DNA of 64,000 bases from contig CP012158.1 in NCBI GenBank assembly GCA_001189275.1, positions 992,001 through 1,056,000 of the forward strand. The letters are read 5' to 3'. Positions 27,278-35,313 of this stretch are shown here, in pieces. Position 1 is the first letter of the stretch. Each line of letters starts with the position of its first letter. The position numbers were made by a program, and so were the translations under genes. The DNA comes from Pyrobaculum sp. WP30. Lineage in GTDB: Archaea > Thermoproteota > Thermoprotei > Thermoproteales > Thermoproteaceae. The notes under the pieces are model-generated. The model saw only the letters and a program-made list of their open reading frames with translations. It had not been told where the DNA came from and ran no database searches.

Positions 27278-27751
27278 ATGTGTCTCTCCGACGTGCGGTA
27301 CGGCGGGGGCGCCGACTGGGCCGCCGTGGGTGTGTTGCTGAGAGGGGGGAGGACCCTCCTTATTAGGCGTGTCGAAAGAGAAAGCGACCCGTGGTCGGGG
27401 CAGGTGGCGTTTCCCGGAGGCCGCTGGAGGCCGGGAGAGGACCTTCTAGGCACCGCGGTGAGGGAGGTGGAGGAGGAGGTCGGCGTGAGGCCCACGGCGC
27501 TAGCCGGGACGTTGCCCCCCTTGTCGCCGAGCAACGCGCCTTGGCTCAAAGTCGTCCCCCACGTCTTCACGGAGTGGGAAGGCGACCCGCGGCCCAACCC
27601 CGCCGAAGTGGCGGAGATGCGTTGGGTAAGCCGCGGGGATCTGAAGGAAACGGAGTGGATGGGGAGACCGGCATACGCCGTGGGGAACTGGGTCGTGTGG
27701 GGTCTCACATATAGAATACTAGTCAGAATAAGGGAGTGCGGCCTCCTCTAG
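27278..27751 (+). CDS. Nudix hydrolase, coenzyme A pyrophosphatase-like
   Basis: 157 aa from ATG 27278, placed 22 bases after TATA attaatattt. The Nudix box is complete (GGRWRPGEDLL then REVEEEVG), and just before it SGQVAFPGG matches the extra motif of CoA-type Nudix enzymes (NudL-like), which split CoA or acyl-CoA to phosphopantetheine. Other nucleoside-diphosphate substrates are possible. A run of 12 C residues follows the stop. Confidence 0.82.
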   Translation: MCLSDVRYGGGADWAAVGVLLRGGRTLLIRRVERESDPWSGQVAFPGGRWRPGEDLLGTAVREVEEEVGVRPTALAGTLPPLSPSNAPWLKVVPHVFTEWEGDPRPNPAEVAEMRWVSRGDLKETEWMGRPAYAVGNWVVWGLTYRILVRIRECGLL

Positions 27752-27759
27752 CTGTTTTA

Positions 27760-27771
27760 CCCCCCCCCCCC
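27760..27771 (+). repeat. Homopolymer run of 12 C
   Basis: A pure C12 tract eight bases after the Nudix stop codon. Mononucleotide G/C tracts are known length-variable sites in Pyrobaculum aerophilum, which lacks canonical mismatch repair. Whether this one varies cannot be seen here. Confidence 0.8.
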
Positions 27772-27809
27772 TCCGTCAGCACCGAGGTCGAGGCTTCTCG
27801 TTAAGCCTC

Positions 27810-28022
27810 TTAATTCACCACAGGTATCCTCGCCCGCCTCATCAAGTCTCTGAAGTGGTCCAGATCAAGCCCGCTGATCCACTGCGCCCGCCGGAGATCG
27901 CCGGTCTCTATGTAGTAGATCAACGCAGCCCTCAGCCTCGGCGGGAGCCGCTTTATGAAGTCCCAGTCGGCGTGTCTCCTCCTCAACTCCCTAGCCTCTA
28001 CCTCCTCCCAACTAGACTCCAT
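27810..28022 (-). CDS. Antitoxin-like HTH protein, second copy (downstream of PIN)
   Basis: 70 aa. The N-terminal ARELRRRHADWDFIKRLPP is identical to the upstream copy at 28512-28727; the rest (LRAALIYYIETGD, then RRAQWISGLDLDHF) diverges but keeps a helix-turn-helix pattern like UPF0175 antitoxins. Its start overlaps the end of the PIN gene by 25 bases, so it is translated from the same transcript. Possibly a spare or differently specific antitoxin. Confidence 0.6.
   Translation of the reverse strand: MESSWEEVEARELRRRHADWDFIKRLPPRLRAALIYYIETGDLRRAQWISGLDLDHFRDLMRRARIPVVN
27940..27998 (-). repeat. 59-base direct repeat, copy 2
   Basis: Identical, base for base, to 28642-28700. It encodes the shared N-terminal ARELRRRHADWDFIKRLPP stretch of both antitoxin-like proteins and shows recent duplication or gene conversion. 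Confidence 0.85.
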
Positions 28023-28522
28023 ACGTATTCCCAGTCTCTCCTCCTAAATAAGTGCAACGCCTCTTGCTCGTACCGCCTCAGCTCCTCCGTGATGTCTTGT
28101 ACAAGCCCACGTCTCCAAGCCTCCACAAGCACCTCAAACGCCCTCCACACAACCACGCCGAGGTTAAGCACACGCGGCGCGAAGAAGGCGCCGCCGTTTT
28201 CCGAGAGCACCGTATACCCAAACCTAAGACCTGCGGCCAGACACACAGCCTCTGGGTAGTCAATTGCCTTTAGGGGCTTAGACCGGCTCAGCGCCATGAG
28301 CTCCCTCGCCTTTGTCTCTATGTCAGTCGTCTCGGTAAAGAGGGCGAAGGAGCCGTCTGCAAGTCTCTCAGCAACCCAGTCCACGGCGGGCGGCAACTGG
28401 ATCTCCCGCAACACAGACTCCGGCACGTGCACAACGTCAAACAGCCGCGTCAACAGATCACGCCTTGAGTACCGGCTCCAGTCTATGAGGAAGGAGGAAT
28501 CTGCAATGGCCTCAGGTGACAC
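27998..28522 (-). CDS. PIN-domain protein (DUF3368-like toxin)
   Basis: 174 aa. Acidic residues of a PIN nuclease are visible: Asp8 in IADSSFLIDW, the Glu in VLREIQLPP, the EAVCLAAGL motif and TVLSENGG (Glu in place of the more usual Asp). The GVVVWRAFEVLVEAWRRGLV end matches DUF3368-type PIN toxins that pair with UPF0175 antitoxins. GTG start inside the end of antitoxin copy 1; its own end overlaps antitoxin copy 2. Expected to cut RNA when unrestrained. Confidence 0.75.
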   Translation of the reverse strand: MSPEAIADSSFLIDWSRYSRRDLLTRLFDVVHVPESVLREIQLPPAVDWVAERLADGSFALFTETTDIETKARELMALSRSKPLKAIDYPEAVCLAAGLRFGYTVLSENGGAFFAPRVLNLGVVVWRAFEVLVEAWRRGLVQDITEELRRYEQEALHLFRRRDWEYVWSLVGRR

Positions 28523-28727
28523 TGGGAACCCTCGCCTTTACCCTCAGCTCGTTAAACTCGGCCACAGACATGCCAGCGATGCGAGACGCCACGTAGATAT
28601 CCCCAGTCTCGATGTAATAAAGCAACGCCGCTTTGAGCTTAGGCGGGAGCCGCTTTATGAAGTCCCAGTCGGCGTGTCTCCTCCTCAACTCCCTAGCCTC
28701 CCTAAACGCCTCAAGGATGTCCTCCAC
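28512..28727 (-). CDS. Antitoxin-like HTH protein, first copy (upstream of PIN)
   Basis: 71 aa. Basic N-terminal helix ARELRRRHADWDFIKRLPP, then LLYYIETGDIYVASRIAGMS VAEF, a helix-turn-helix resembling UPF0175 antitoxins. Leaderless GTG 28727 with TATA gtttataact 25 bases ahead, so it heads the operon. The stop overlaps the PIN start by 11 bases, the usual antitoxin-toxin order. Probably also autoregulates; inferred. Confidence 0.68.
   Translation of the reverse strand: MEDILEAFREARELRRRHADWDFIKRLPPKLKAALLYYIETGDIYVASRIAGMSVAEFNELRVKARVPSVT
28642..28700 (-). repeat. 59-base direct repeat, copy 1
   Basis: Identical to 27940-27998; 702 bases apart, flanking the PIN gene. Confidence 0.85.
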
Positions 28728-28754
28728 GGCTAGTACATGGCAGATAGTTATAAA

Positions 28755-29210
28755 CTATTCGTACCTCAACGCGTCTACGATATTGAGCCTTCCGGTCCTG
28801 TAGGCGGGCGCCAATACGCCGAGTATGTTTACGGCAACAACCAGCGCCGCGGAGGCGAGGACGACGCCGGGCGTCGCGAGGAGGCGTAGGTACATGCCGG
28901 GGCCGAGCGGTATCGGGAACATCGACGCAGCCGCCATGACAAGCCCCACTATGAGATAGGTAATGACTCCGCCGACGATGCCGCCCGCAAACGCAGAAGG
29001 CAGCACGATCTGTCCGGTGAGCTCAGCTGCTTGCTTAGCCTGCGCCTGCGGGGTCCCCATCTTCACCGCTTCCTGGTAGGCATACTCCACAAGGGCATCA
29101 AGCACAGACATAACAGACATATACGCCAATACGCCGGCCAACACACCCATTACTAAACCAGTCACAAGACCCACTTGACGCCAGTCGTCAACTTCATATA
29201 ATACACTCAT
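28755..29210 (-). CDS. Small membrane protein with FtsX/MacB-like C-terminus
   Basis: 151 aa, about four membrane helices. The order of helix, extracytoplasmic loop, helices, and the ending AYRTGRLNIVDALRYE recalls the last part of FtsX/MacB permeases (typical end R.....P..ALR.E). The protein is much shorter than a permease and no ABC ATPase is adjacent, so it may be a truncated or stand-alone relative. ATG 29210 is preferred to GTG 29216. Confidence 0.5.
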   Translation of the reverse strand: MSVLYEVDDWRQVGLVTGLVMGVLAGVLAYMSVMSVLDALVEYAYQEAVKMGTPQAQAKQAAELTGQIVLPSAFAGGIVGGVITYLIVGLVMAAASMFPIPLGPGMYLRLLATPGVVLASAALVVAVNILGVLAPAYRTGRLNIVDALRYE

Positions 29211-29275
29211 GGCCACATTTTAATCTTTTCTCAACAGCTTTTAGACACCAGTAGTGGAGGAGTTGTAAGCGTCGT

Positions 29276-29596
29276 TCAGAGGGCGCCCGCGGCCAGCTGG
29301 GCTATGCCGTTGTAGATGACGGCGGCGTGCCAGAGGAGTAGGGCGAGGGCCGTGTAGTCGAGCCATGGGTGCCGCCTCCTTTTCAGCATTAGGTAGAGGA
29401 CGCCGGCGTTTTTCGCCGCGGCGACTAGCCAAATCGCCGAGGGGGTTTGATTGACGAATCTCAACACCACCTCGTATGCGCCGAGGTGGCCCACGGCTAT
29501 GTAGGTCAACAAGGCGTCGAAGTAGATGAGCAACGCCAAGGCTAGATACGCCAGAGGCGCCGCGGCCCGCGGCACGTCCAACTGCTTAAAGGTCAA
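29276..29596 (-). CDS. DUF5658-like integral membrane protein
   Basis: 106 aa or less with three membrane helices. The first helix, YFDALLTYIAVGHLGAYEVV, fits the 'LD..LT..G...GA.E.NP' pattern of DUF5658. The start is TTG 29596 or GTG 29575; both lie downstream of minus-strand TATA-like elements at 29597-29625, which overlap the promoter of the divergent Taw1 gene. Function unknown. Confidence 0.58.
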   Translation of the reverse strand: MTFKQLDVPRAAAPLAYLALALLIYFDALLTYIAVGHLGAYEVVLRFVNQTPSAIWLVAAAKNAGVLYLMLKRRRHPWLDYTALALLLWHAAVIYNGIAQLAAGAL

Positions 29597-29642
29597 TAAA
29601 AAGGTTGCGGCTAAGTTTTTAAAGTTCTGTCGAGGTTTGTCT

Positions 29643-30701
29643 GTGTCTTGCGAGGTGGAGGCGCTTGGGCGCTACCACGTGTGGGAGGGGCCTCGCATCA
29701 AGATTAGGGCATCTGCCAACCGCGCCTTGATAGAGCGGCACTACGGCGTGGCGGGGCACGCCGCGGTGGAGCTGTGTAAGTGGACTAAAGACGCCATAGA
29801 GGGCGGGAAGTCTTGCTACAAGGTGAAGTTCTACAACGCCCCCGCCGGCGGCTCCCACAGATGCGTCGAGATGAGCCCCGTGGGGCTTGTCTGTAGCAAC
29901 CGTTGCGTCTACTGCTGGCGCCCCACGGAAGAGTTCGACGCCTTTATGCTAGATGAACAGTTCTACATGGAGCCGGAGGAGGTGGTTAAGGCTGTTCTTG
30001 AGGAGAGGAGGAGGCTTCTCTCCGGCTACTGGGGCCACCCCGTGGGCCGGAGGAGGGTGAAGGAGGCCTTGGAGCCGACGCACTGGGCCATCTCGCTCTC
30101 CGGCGAACCCACCATGTACCCCAAACTGCCACAGCTCATAAAGCTCATCAAGTCGCTCCCCTCCACCAGGTCTGTCTTCCTTGTGACCAACGGCCAGCAC
30201 CCCGAGATGCTGAGGCGCCTAGTGGAGGAAGACGCCTTGCCCACCCAGCTCTACCTCTCCACCAACGCCCCCAACAAAGAGCTGTACTACAAGATAAACG
30301 TGCCGGTGTACCACAGGGAAGACGCATGGGAGAGGTGGCTGGAGTCGCTTGACATCTTGGCCGCTACGCCGACCCGCGCCGTCCTCCGGATTACGCTGAT
30401 CAGAAGCCTCAACTACGACGACAAGTACATACCGGAGTTCGCCCAGATCGTGAAGCGGGGCAACCCCCACTTCGTGGAAGTCAAAAGCTACATGCACCTC
30501 GGCCACTCCACCTTCCGCCTAAAGAAAGAAGACATGCTCAGCCACGAGGAGGTGAAGCAGTGGGCCGCGAAGCTGTTGGCGGAGCTGGAGAAGATGGGGG
30601 CCCGCTTCAGATATATGGACGACGACGAGCCCAGCCGCATAGCAGTTCTGCAGAACATGGACCGGTACGTGGACCGCTGGATTGTGCCCCCCGGCAACTA
30701 G
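29643..30701 (+). CDS. taw1: tRNA 4-demethylwyosine synthase (radical SAM)
   Basis: 352 aa. Radical SAM enzyme that joins pyruvate-derived carbons to m1G37 of tRNA-Phe in wyosine synthesis. Diagnostic CSNRCVYCWRP cluster motif, ISLSGEPTMYPKLP and the C-terminal VEVKSYMHLGHST. GTG 29643 is 24 bases after TATA aagtttttaaag; the longer frame from 29526 runs into the divergent gene. The upstream Cys in KSCYKVKFY may bind the auxiliary cluster. The stop overlaps the HEPN gene by 4 bases. Confidence 0.92.
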   Translation: MSCEVEALGRYHVWEGPRIKIRASANRALIERHYGVAGHAAVELCKWTKDAIEGGKSCYKVKFYNAPAGGSHRCVEMSPVGLVCSNRCVYCWRPTEEFDAFMLDEQFYMEPEEVVKAVLEERRRLLSGYWGHPVGRRRVKEALEPTHWAISLSGEPTMYPKLPQLIKLIKSLPSTRSVFLVTNGQHPEMLRRLVEEDALPTQLYLSTNAPNKELYYKINVPVYHREDAWERWLESLDILAATPTRAVLRITLIRSLNYDDKYIPEFAQIVKRGNPHFVEVKSYMHLGHSTFRLKKEDMLSHEEVKQWAAKLLAELEKMGARFRYMDDDEPSRIAVLQNMDRYVDRWIVPPGN

Positions 30702-31102
30702 GGGTCTCCAGGCAGGGCCTCCAATATCCTCCGCGCAAGCTCAGCCACCCCTCTGTAGAGCCTCCTCTCGACGATCTCCCTAACTACCTCCTCTTTTACC
30801 ATCATATATTTGTGGACTAAGATATTTCTAAACCTGACCACGTCGGCGTAAATCCGGTAGTCCTCCTCGGTGAACACGCCCTTTTCCTTCAGCTTACGCC
30901 CGGCGTCTATGTAGCCGCTAGGCGAGGTCCCCAGCAACGCGGCGGCGCGTAGCGCCATGTCTATCAACGCCTGGCTCTGCGACTGGAGGAGGTACAGGGC
31001 CCCGAAATACTTCTTGGGGTCTCTCAAATCCTCCGGGCTGTAGGTCTCCAGCTCCGCCGTGTACGAGGCGAGGGCCTGCGCCAGCTCCTTCAGAATTCCC
31101 AT
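30698..31102 (-). CDS. HEPN-domain protein, HepT-like
   Basis: 134 aa from ATG 31102. All-helical, with the Rx4H motif RNILVHKY of HEPN RNases. It starts within the end of the MNT nucleotidyltransferase gene (13-base overlap), the standard MNT/HepT toxin-antitoxin arrangement in which the MNT partner neutralises the HEPN nuclease by nucleotidylation near the Tyr after His. Convergent with taw1. Confidence 0.8.
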   Translation of the reverse strand: MGILKELAQALASYTAELETYSPEDLRDPKKYFGALYLLQSQSQALIDMALRAAALLGTSPSGYIDAGRKLKEKGVFTEEDYRIYADVVRFRNILVHKYMMVKEEVVREIVERRLYRGVAELARRILEALPGDP

Positions 31103-31515
31103 ATCCACCTGGCGAGAGCCTCCCAAACGCCTACCTTCCACCGGCTGATCATGAAGTCGGTGCATACGCCCACGAACCTCGTCATGAGGTCCAGGTATTC
31201 GCCCAAGTCGGCGCGGTAGACCGGTCTCCCCTTGAAAACCTCCAGCGCCAAGGGGCAGGGCATATCGTCGCTGATTACCACCACGTCTACCTCCTCCTCC
31301 CTGACCCCCAGCGCCTCGGCCAAGTCGGCGACTAAATCGCCGTATTTCTCCCCCGGGTCAGGCCACACAGCTACGTCCCAATCCCCCCTGACCATGGGGG
31401 ACAGCCCCGCCCGCGACCCGAACAAAATAGCCACGCGGACGCCGTATCGCCCCCAGGGAAACGCAGAGAGAACAACGTCTACCCCCTGCCGCCGACTAAC
31501 CGATGGAGACTCCAC
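31090..31515 (-). CDS. Minimal nucleotidyltransferase, MntA-like
   Basis: 141 aa. The pol-beta-type signature GSRAG with DWDVAV (two metal-binding Asp) is at about residues 33-47, with the third acid in EVDVVVIS. GTG 31515 is leaderless, with TATA actttaaaaact (31531-31542) shared with the divergent Nudix promoter. Partner of the overlapping HEPN gene. Confidence 0.82.
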   Translation of the reverse strand: MESPSVSRRQGVDVVLSAFPWGRYGVRVAILFGSRAGLSPMVRGDWDVAVWPDPGEKYGDLVADLAEALGVREEEVDVVVISDDMPCPLALEVFKGRPVYRADLGEYLDLMTRFVGVCTDFMISRWKVGVWEALARWIWEF

Positions 31516-31558
31516 AGACTTAGTGGAACAGTTTTTAAAGTAGTTGCTCTGCGCATCT

Positions 31559-31981
31559 ATGTCTTTCGACGAGGTGTCAGCGGGGGCTGTGGTGTTTTAC
31601 AGAGGAGACGCGTTGGAGTATCTGCTGTTGCACTACCCCTCCGGCCACTGGGACTTCCCCAAGGGCAACATAGAGCCTGGCGAGACGCCGGAGAAAGCCG
31701 CGCTTAGGGAAATAAAGGAGGAGACTGGGCTCGAGGTGGAGCTTCTGCCGGGGTTTAGAGAGGAGGTTGAGTACGTCTATACGCGGGAGCGGCGTAGGAT
31801 AAGGAAGAAGGTTATCTTCTTCTTAGCTAAGGCGCCCACTAAAGAGGTGCGGCTCAGCTGGGAGCATAAAGACTACACGTGGCTCCCCTTCAGCCAGGCG
31901 CTTGCTAGACTCACCTACGACTCCTCCAGACGGGTGCTGGCAAAGGCTCATAGATACCTATCTAACCTGCCACAGACATAA
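31559..31981 (+). CDS. Nudix hydrolase, diadenosine tetraphosphatase-like
   Basis: 140 aa from ATG 31559 (TATA tttttaaag upstream). Nudix box GNIEPGETPEKAALREIKEE then TG, preceded by WDFPKGNIE, and the Y-rich C-terminal motif EHKDYTWLPF. These are features of archaeal Ap4A pyrophosphohydrolases, which clear alarmone-like dinucleotides. Start in the longer frame (31544) precedes the expected transcript start. Confidence 0.82.
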   Translation: MSFDEVSAGAVVFYRGDALEYLLLHYPSGHWDFPKGNIEPGETPEKAALREIKEETGLEVELLPGFREEVEYVYTRERRRIRKKVIFFLAKAPTKEVRLSWEHKDYTWLPFSQALARLTYDSSRRVLAKAHRYLSNLPQT

Positions 31982-32022
31982 AACTGCTTCAAAATACGGG
32001 TTAAAGGGCAAAAATAGGGATT

Positions 32023-33366
32023 TCAGGAGGCTAGGACGCGTGTTAAGATGTCGGCTATTGTCTCCGGCATTGGAAGCGACGTGATGGTGGTCTGCGGCAG
32101 TAGTCTGCCGGCCACTGTGAACTGTACCATGTATACTCTGCGGCTAGCCAGATCCGGCACTATGCCCTTCACAGTCCTCTGGCTTAGCCATTGAGACAAG
32201 TCTGCGTCTAGCACAGAGCCAAGGAGATTTGTCGCCCTTAGGACGAAGGCGTGTAGAAGCACATCGCCTCTGTAGTTCGCGTTCTTCAACGCCGTGAGCA
32301 CGTCTCGCGTGGCTTGCGATATGGCGTAGCTGGGCATGTCGCCGCCGAAGGCGATGAACACGGCGTCGGGTCCGTAGGCCGCTATTTCCCGGGCCAAGGA
32401 GTTGGCGTCCCCGCTGTATACAAATATCTTGGTGGAGTTGGCCTTGGAGGCGGCGTAGGCGGCGCCGGAGAGGGCCACGCAGGCCGGGTCCATGCCCGTC
32501 ACTATGGCCACCTTGCCGTAGCCCTGGAACAAGACGGCTCCGGCTACCCTGCCTACGGTGGATCTCAGGAAGAGGGACTCGGCGTCTGTGTACCTCCTCA
32601 CGGCTTCGCCAGTCCGCCTGTCTATGTAGAGCCGGGGCGTCAAGGCGCCGGTGGTGGCGTTAAACTGCGAAATAATTACGTGCGTGGCGTTGAGGGTCAC
32701 CACATACACGGCCCTCCTCTTGACAAAGTCGGCCGTCCTCGTGTCGTTGAGCACAGTCTTGAAGCCGTTGGTGACGGCCCACGCCCTTGAGTGCACCACA
32801 AGCGCCCCGTTGAAGCCGGTCTTGGCCAGGGCGGCTAGGAAGTCCCGCAGGGACTTGTCAGCCACTGCGGCAGGCTCCTCGCCGCCGAAGGCCAAGAAGA
32901 CTGCAGAAGCCCCAGCGGCCGCCTGGGCTGAGGCGTCTGGCGCGGTGGCGTTGTACATCACCAAGTAGCCTCGGGAGTACGGCGGAAGCGAGGCGAGGGC
33001 AGAGGCGGCCAACGCCGAACACAACGTGTTGGGCTGAGTAACAACGGCAACCGTCTGGAACATGCCCAGGAAATGCCTCCCCACGAGAGAGCCCAGCTCC
33101 CTCCGGAGCGCCACGTCGGCTGCAGAGAGCCTCGGACTAGCCGTCACCGTCTGGGTCACAGGCACTGTCTGCGTAACCGTCTGCGTGGCGGTGGTGGCTA
33201 CAGTTTGCGTGACGGTGGTCTGGACGGTGGTGGCTACTGTTTGTGTGGAGGTCTGCACAACGGTGGTAGTGATAGTGGTGGGGGTCGCCAGGAGTCCGCC
33301 GCCTAGCAAAGCCCCTATCGCGATCCCCACTATCAGCCCTATTACTGCCAGTATGCCCGACTTCAT
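32023..33366 (-). CDS. Anchored extracellular binding-like protein, internally duplicated
   Basis: 447 aa. N-terminal membrane helix (about 5-27), then a Thr/Val/Gln-rich linker (about 30-75), then two Rossmann-like halves that repeat each other. FLAFGGEEPAAVADKSLRDF in the first corresponds to FIAFGGDMPSYAISQATRDV in the second, each followed by a 'G..L.H......N....VL.D' stretch. The pattern resembles periplasmic-binding or BMP/ABC-sugar type folds, but no transporter is adjacent. Ligand unknown. Confidence 0.6.
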   Translation of the reverse strand: MKSGILAVIGLIVGIAIGALLGGGLLATPTTITTTVVQTSTQTVATTVQTTVTQTVATTATQTVTQTVPVTQTVTASPRLSAADVALRRELGSLVGRHFLGMFQTVAVVTQPNTLCSALAASALASLPPYSRGYLVMYNATAPDASAQAAAGASAVFLAFGGEEPAAVADKSLRDFLAALAKTGFNGALVVHSRAWAVTNGFKTVLNDTRTADFVKRRAVYVVTLNATHVIISQFNATTGALTPRLYIDRRTGEAVRRYTDAESLFLRSTVGRVAGAVLFQGYGKVAIVTGMDPACVALSGAAYAASKANSTKIFVYSGDANSLAREIAAYGPDAVFIAFGGDMPSYAISQATRDVLTALKNANYRGDVLLHAFVLRATNLLGSVLDADLSQWLSQRTVKGIVPDLASRRVYMVQFTVAGRLLPQTTITSLPMPETIADILTRVLAS

Positions 33367-33422
33367 GGGAGCAGTTTCGAATTCCAGTTAAAAAGCTGTT
33401 TAATAAGAGTTAATGATGCACT

Positions 33423-34055
33423 GTGGGCGAGGAGGTTGCGGTGTTCCGGAGCAAGAAGGAGCTGGAGATCTTCGTCGAGTCTCTGCCCACGTTTAGGAGA
33501 CCTAAGCTCAGGCTGGAGCAGTACCCCACAGACGCGGCCGTGGTGGCGGCGGCGGTGTGGGACGCCCACATGCGCGGCCTTCTAGAAGCGGCGATAGACC
33601 TGGGATGCGGGACGGGGCGCTTCGCTTTGGCCGCCGCGGCGATGGGCGCGCGGCGCGTGCTCTGCGTGGACGTAGATGTGGATGCGCTTGAGGTGGCCAA
33701 GGATGCGGCGGCCGCCCGCGGCCTCCACGCCGTCGACTACCTCGCCGCAGACGCGCCCACCCTTGCGCTGCGCAGGAGATTCGCCGTGGCCTTCCAAAAC
33801 CCGCCCTTCGGAATATGGAGCGGGAGGGGGACAGACGTCGCCTTTCTCGCCGCCGCCGTGAAGCACGCCGACGTGGTCTACACCATCCACAAGCTCCCCA
33901 CGCTTCATTACGTCAAGGAGACAGTGGAGAAGTGGGGCTACAGGCTTGAGGTGGTGGACACCGCAGTCCTAAATATAAAGCCCATGTATAGACACCACCG
34001 GAAGAGGATACACAAGGTGGAGGTCTTCCTGGCGCGCGTCACCAGGCCGAAATAG
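33423..34055 (+). CDS. METTL5-like N6-adenine methyltransferase
   Basis: 210 aa class I SAM methyltransferase. SAM-binding AIDLGCGTGRFA, acidic VDVDVDALE, and the adenine-N6 catalytic motif NPPFG. The N-terminal LEQYPTDAAVVAAAVW and C-terminal HHRKRIHKVEVFLARV match the archaeal/eukaryotic METTL5 family, which methylates an adenosine of small-subunit rRNA. GTG 33423 is leaderless (TATA ctgtttaata near 33398-33407). Confidence 0.85.
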   Translation: MGEEVAVFRSKKELEIFVESLPTFRRPKLRLEQYPTDAAVVAAAVWDAHMRGLLEAAIDLGCGTGRFALAAAAMGARRVLCVDVDVDALEVAKDAAAARGLHAVDYLAADAPTLALRRRFAVAFQNPPFGIWSGRGTDVAFLAAAVKHADVVYTIHKLPTLHYVKETVEKWGYRLEVVDTAVLNIKPMYRHHRKRIHKVEVFLARVTRPK

Positions 34056-34230
34056 CCTTTGCCCTCGCTATGTGCGCCGCGATAGTGGGCGCCCCGTCAG
34101 ATACACGCCGCACCTCGCCGTGAAAACACCTGCCTCCTCGGCTGGCGGAAAGCGCCTCAAGATCCTCCGGCCTGACCAGCTTGCCGTTGGGAGTAAGAGG
34201 CGGCCTCGGGAGTCCAGAGCGATGCGGCAT
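34039..34230 (-). CDS. Small open frame, doubtful
   Basis: 63 codons overlapping the methyltransferase end by 17 bases. Residues RPPLTPNGKLVRPEDLEAL echo the C-terminal 'LP.T..GKi.R..L' of acyl-CoA synthetases, so this might be a relic; the rest is not recognisable. No promoter at leaderless distance. Confidence 0.22.
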   Translation of the reverse strand: MPHRSGLPRPPLTPNGKLVRPEDLEALSASRGGRCFHGEVRRVSDGAPTIAAHIARAKAISAW

Positions 34231-34308
34231 CGGCTGGAGGAGCCGGACCGTGGATGTAGAAACGGGGTGTAAATACCAAACTTTTTAAAGAGCCGAACAT
34301 GCAGAGCT

Positions 34309-35313
34309 ATGGCATATGTGCCCGTCGAGGTCAGGGGGGTTAAAATCCCCAGGAGGATGGCGGCTGGGTTTGTAATTGCCATCCTCCTCTTTCTGGTGGC
34401 GGCGGTGGTCCTCTCCCTCTCTGTCTACAGCCTGCCGGCGGGGGTAGTGGCAGTGGTGGTAGACCCCGTGTCTGGGCAGATAAGCAAGCCCGTCATGGGC
34501 CCCGCCGTGGGCTTCAAGGCGCCCTGGGCCTACATGATAGAAGACACCTACGCCATAGAGGTGATTGAGTTCGTCCAGAAGGAGAAGGCGGCGGGGAGGT
34601 GGGCGTTCTCCGCGCCCGAAGTTTTAACTAAAGACGGCGTGACTGTGACAGTGGAGATGGTGGTTAGGTACAGGATCGTCCCTCAGCGCTTCGACGAGTT
34701 GGTCAAGAAGTTCCCCCAAGTGGACTACGACGACAAAGTTCTCGTTCCTAAAGCGAGGCAGTTAATACGCGACGTAATTTCTAAGGTGTCTCTGGACTAC
34801 TTGATAGAGAACCGCGACCAGATTGCGAAGCAGATAGAGCAACAGTATAGGGAGGCCGTAGAGAACGACCCGGCGCTGGCCGGCCTCGTCGATGTGTTAG
34901 ACGTCAACGTCCTCAACTTCATCCTCCCCGCCCAAGTAACAGACGCCATAAACCGGAAGGTGGCCGCTCAGCAAGACGCCATAAGAGCCCAATTTGAGCG
35001 GCAGAGGGTGGAGGAGCTCGCCAGGGCCAACTACACCAGGACCGTCCTAGCCGCTATGGCTGAGGCCAACGCCACCGTAACCCGCGCCAAGGCCCAAGCC
35101 GCCCAGATAGCGCTTATAGCCAACGCCACGCGGACGGCGATAGAGATGCTCATCAAAGCCGCCGGCGCCAACGCCACGGAGGCCGCCAGACTCGCCGAGC
35201 TCTACATCTACCTAAGCGGCCTCAGAGAGGTGGCCCAGACAGGCAACGTCCAGATACTCGCCATCTCCGGAGGCGCGGGCCAGGCGATCCCCGTCATACC
35301 CATCACTCGATGA
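34309..35313 (+). CDS. SPFH/band-7 (prohibitin-like) membrane protein
   Basis: 334 aa. N-terminal membrane helix (about 17-42), band-7 domain (YSLPAGVVAVVVDPVSGQ, KDGVTVTVEMVVRYRI, VSLDYLIENRDQI), then a long Ala/Arg/Glu coiled coil (about 210-285) for ring assembly. SPFH proteins form membrane scaffolds that often control proteases. TATA acttttta (34280-34287). Its TGA overlaps the ATG of the following membrane-tethered winged-helix gene, so the two are translationally coupled. Confidence 0.85.
   Translation: MAYVPVEVRGVKIPRRMAAGFVIAILLFLVAAVVLSLSVYSLPAGVVAVVVDPVSGQISKPVMGPAVGFKAPWAYMIEDTYAIEVIEFVQKEKAAGRWAFSAPEVLTKDGVTVTVEMVVRYRIVPQRFDELVKKFPQVDYDDKVLVPKARQLIRDVISKVSLDYLIENRDQIAKQIEQQYREAVENDPALAGLVDVLDVNVLNFILPAQVTDAINRKVAAQQDAIRAQFERQRVEELARANYTRTVLAAMAEANATVTRAKAQAAQIALIANATRTAIEMLIKAAGANATEAARLAELYIYLSGLREVAQTGNVQILAISGGAGQAIPVIPITR

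Noticed and set aside
34039-34230. Reading this frame as a functional acyl-CoA synthetase piece
   Set aside because: Only the GK motif region is similar. It is listed as a doubtful frame, not as that enzyme.
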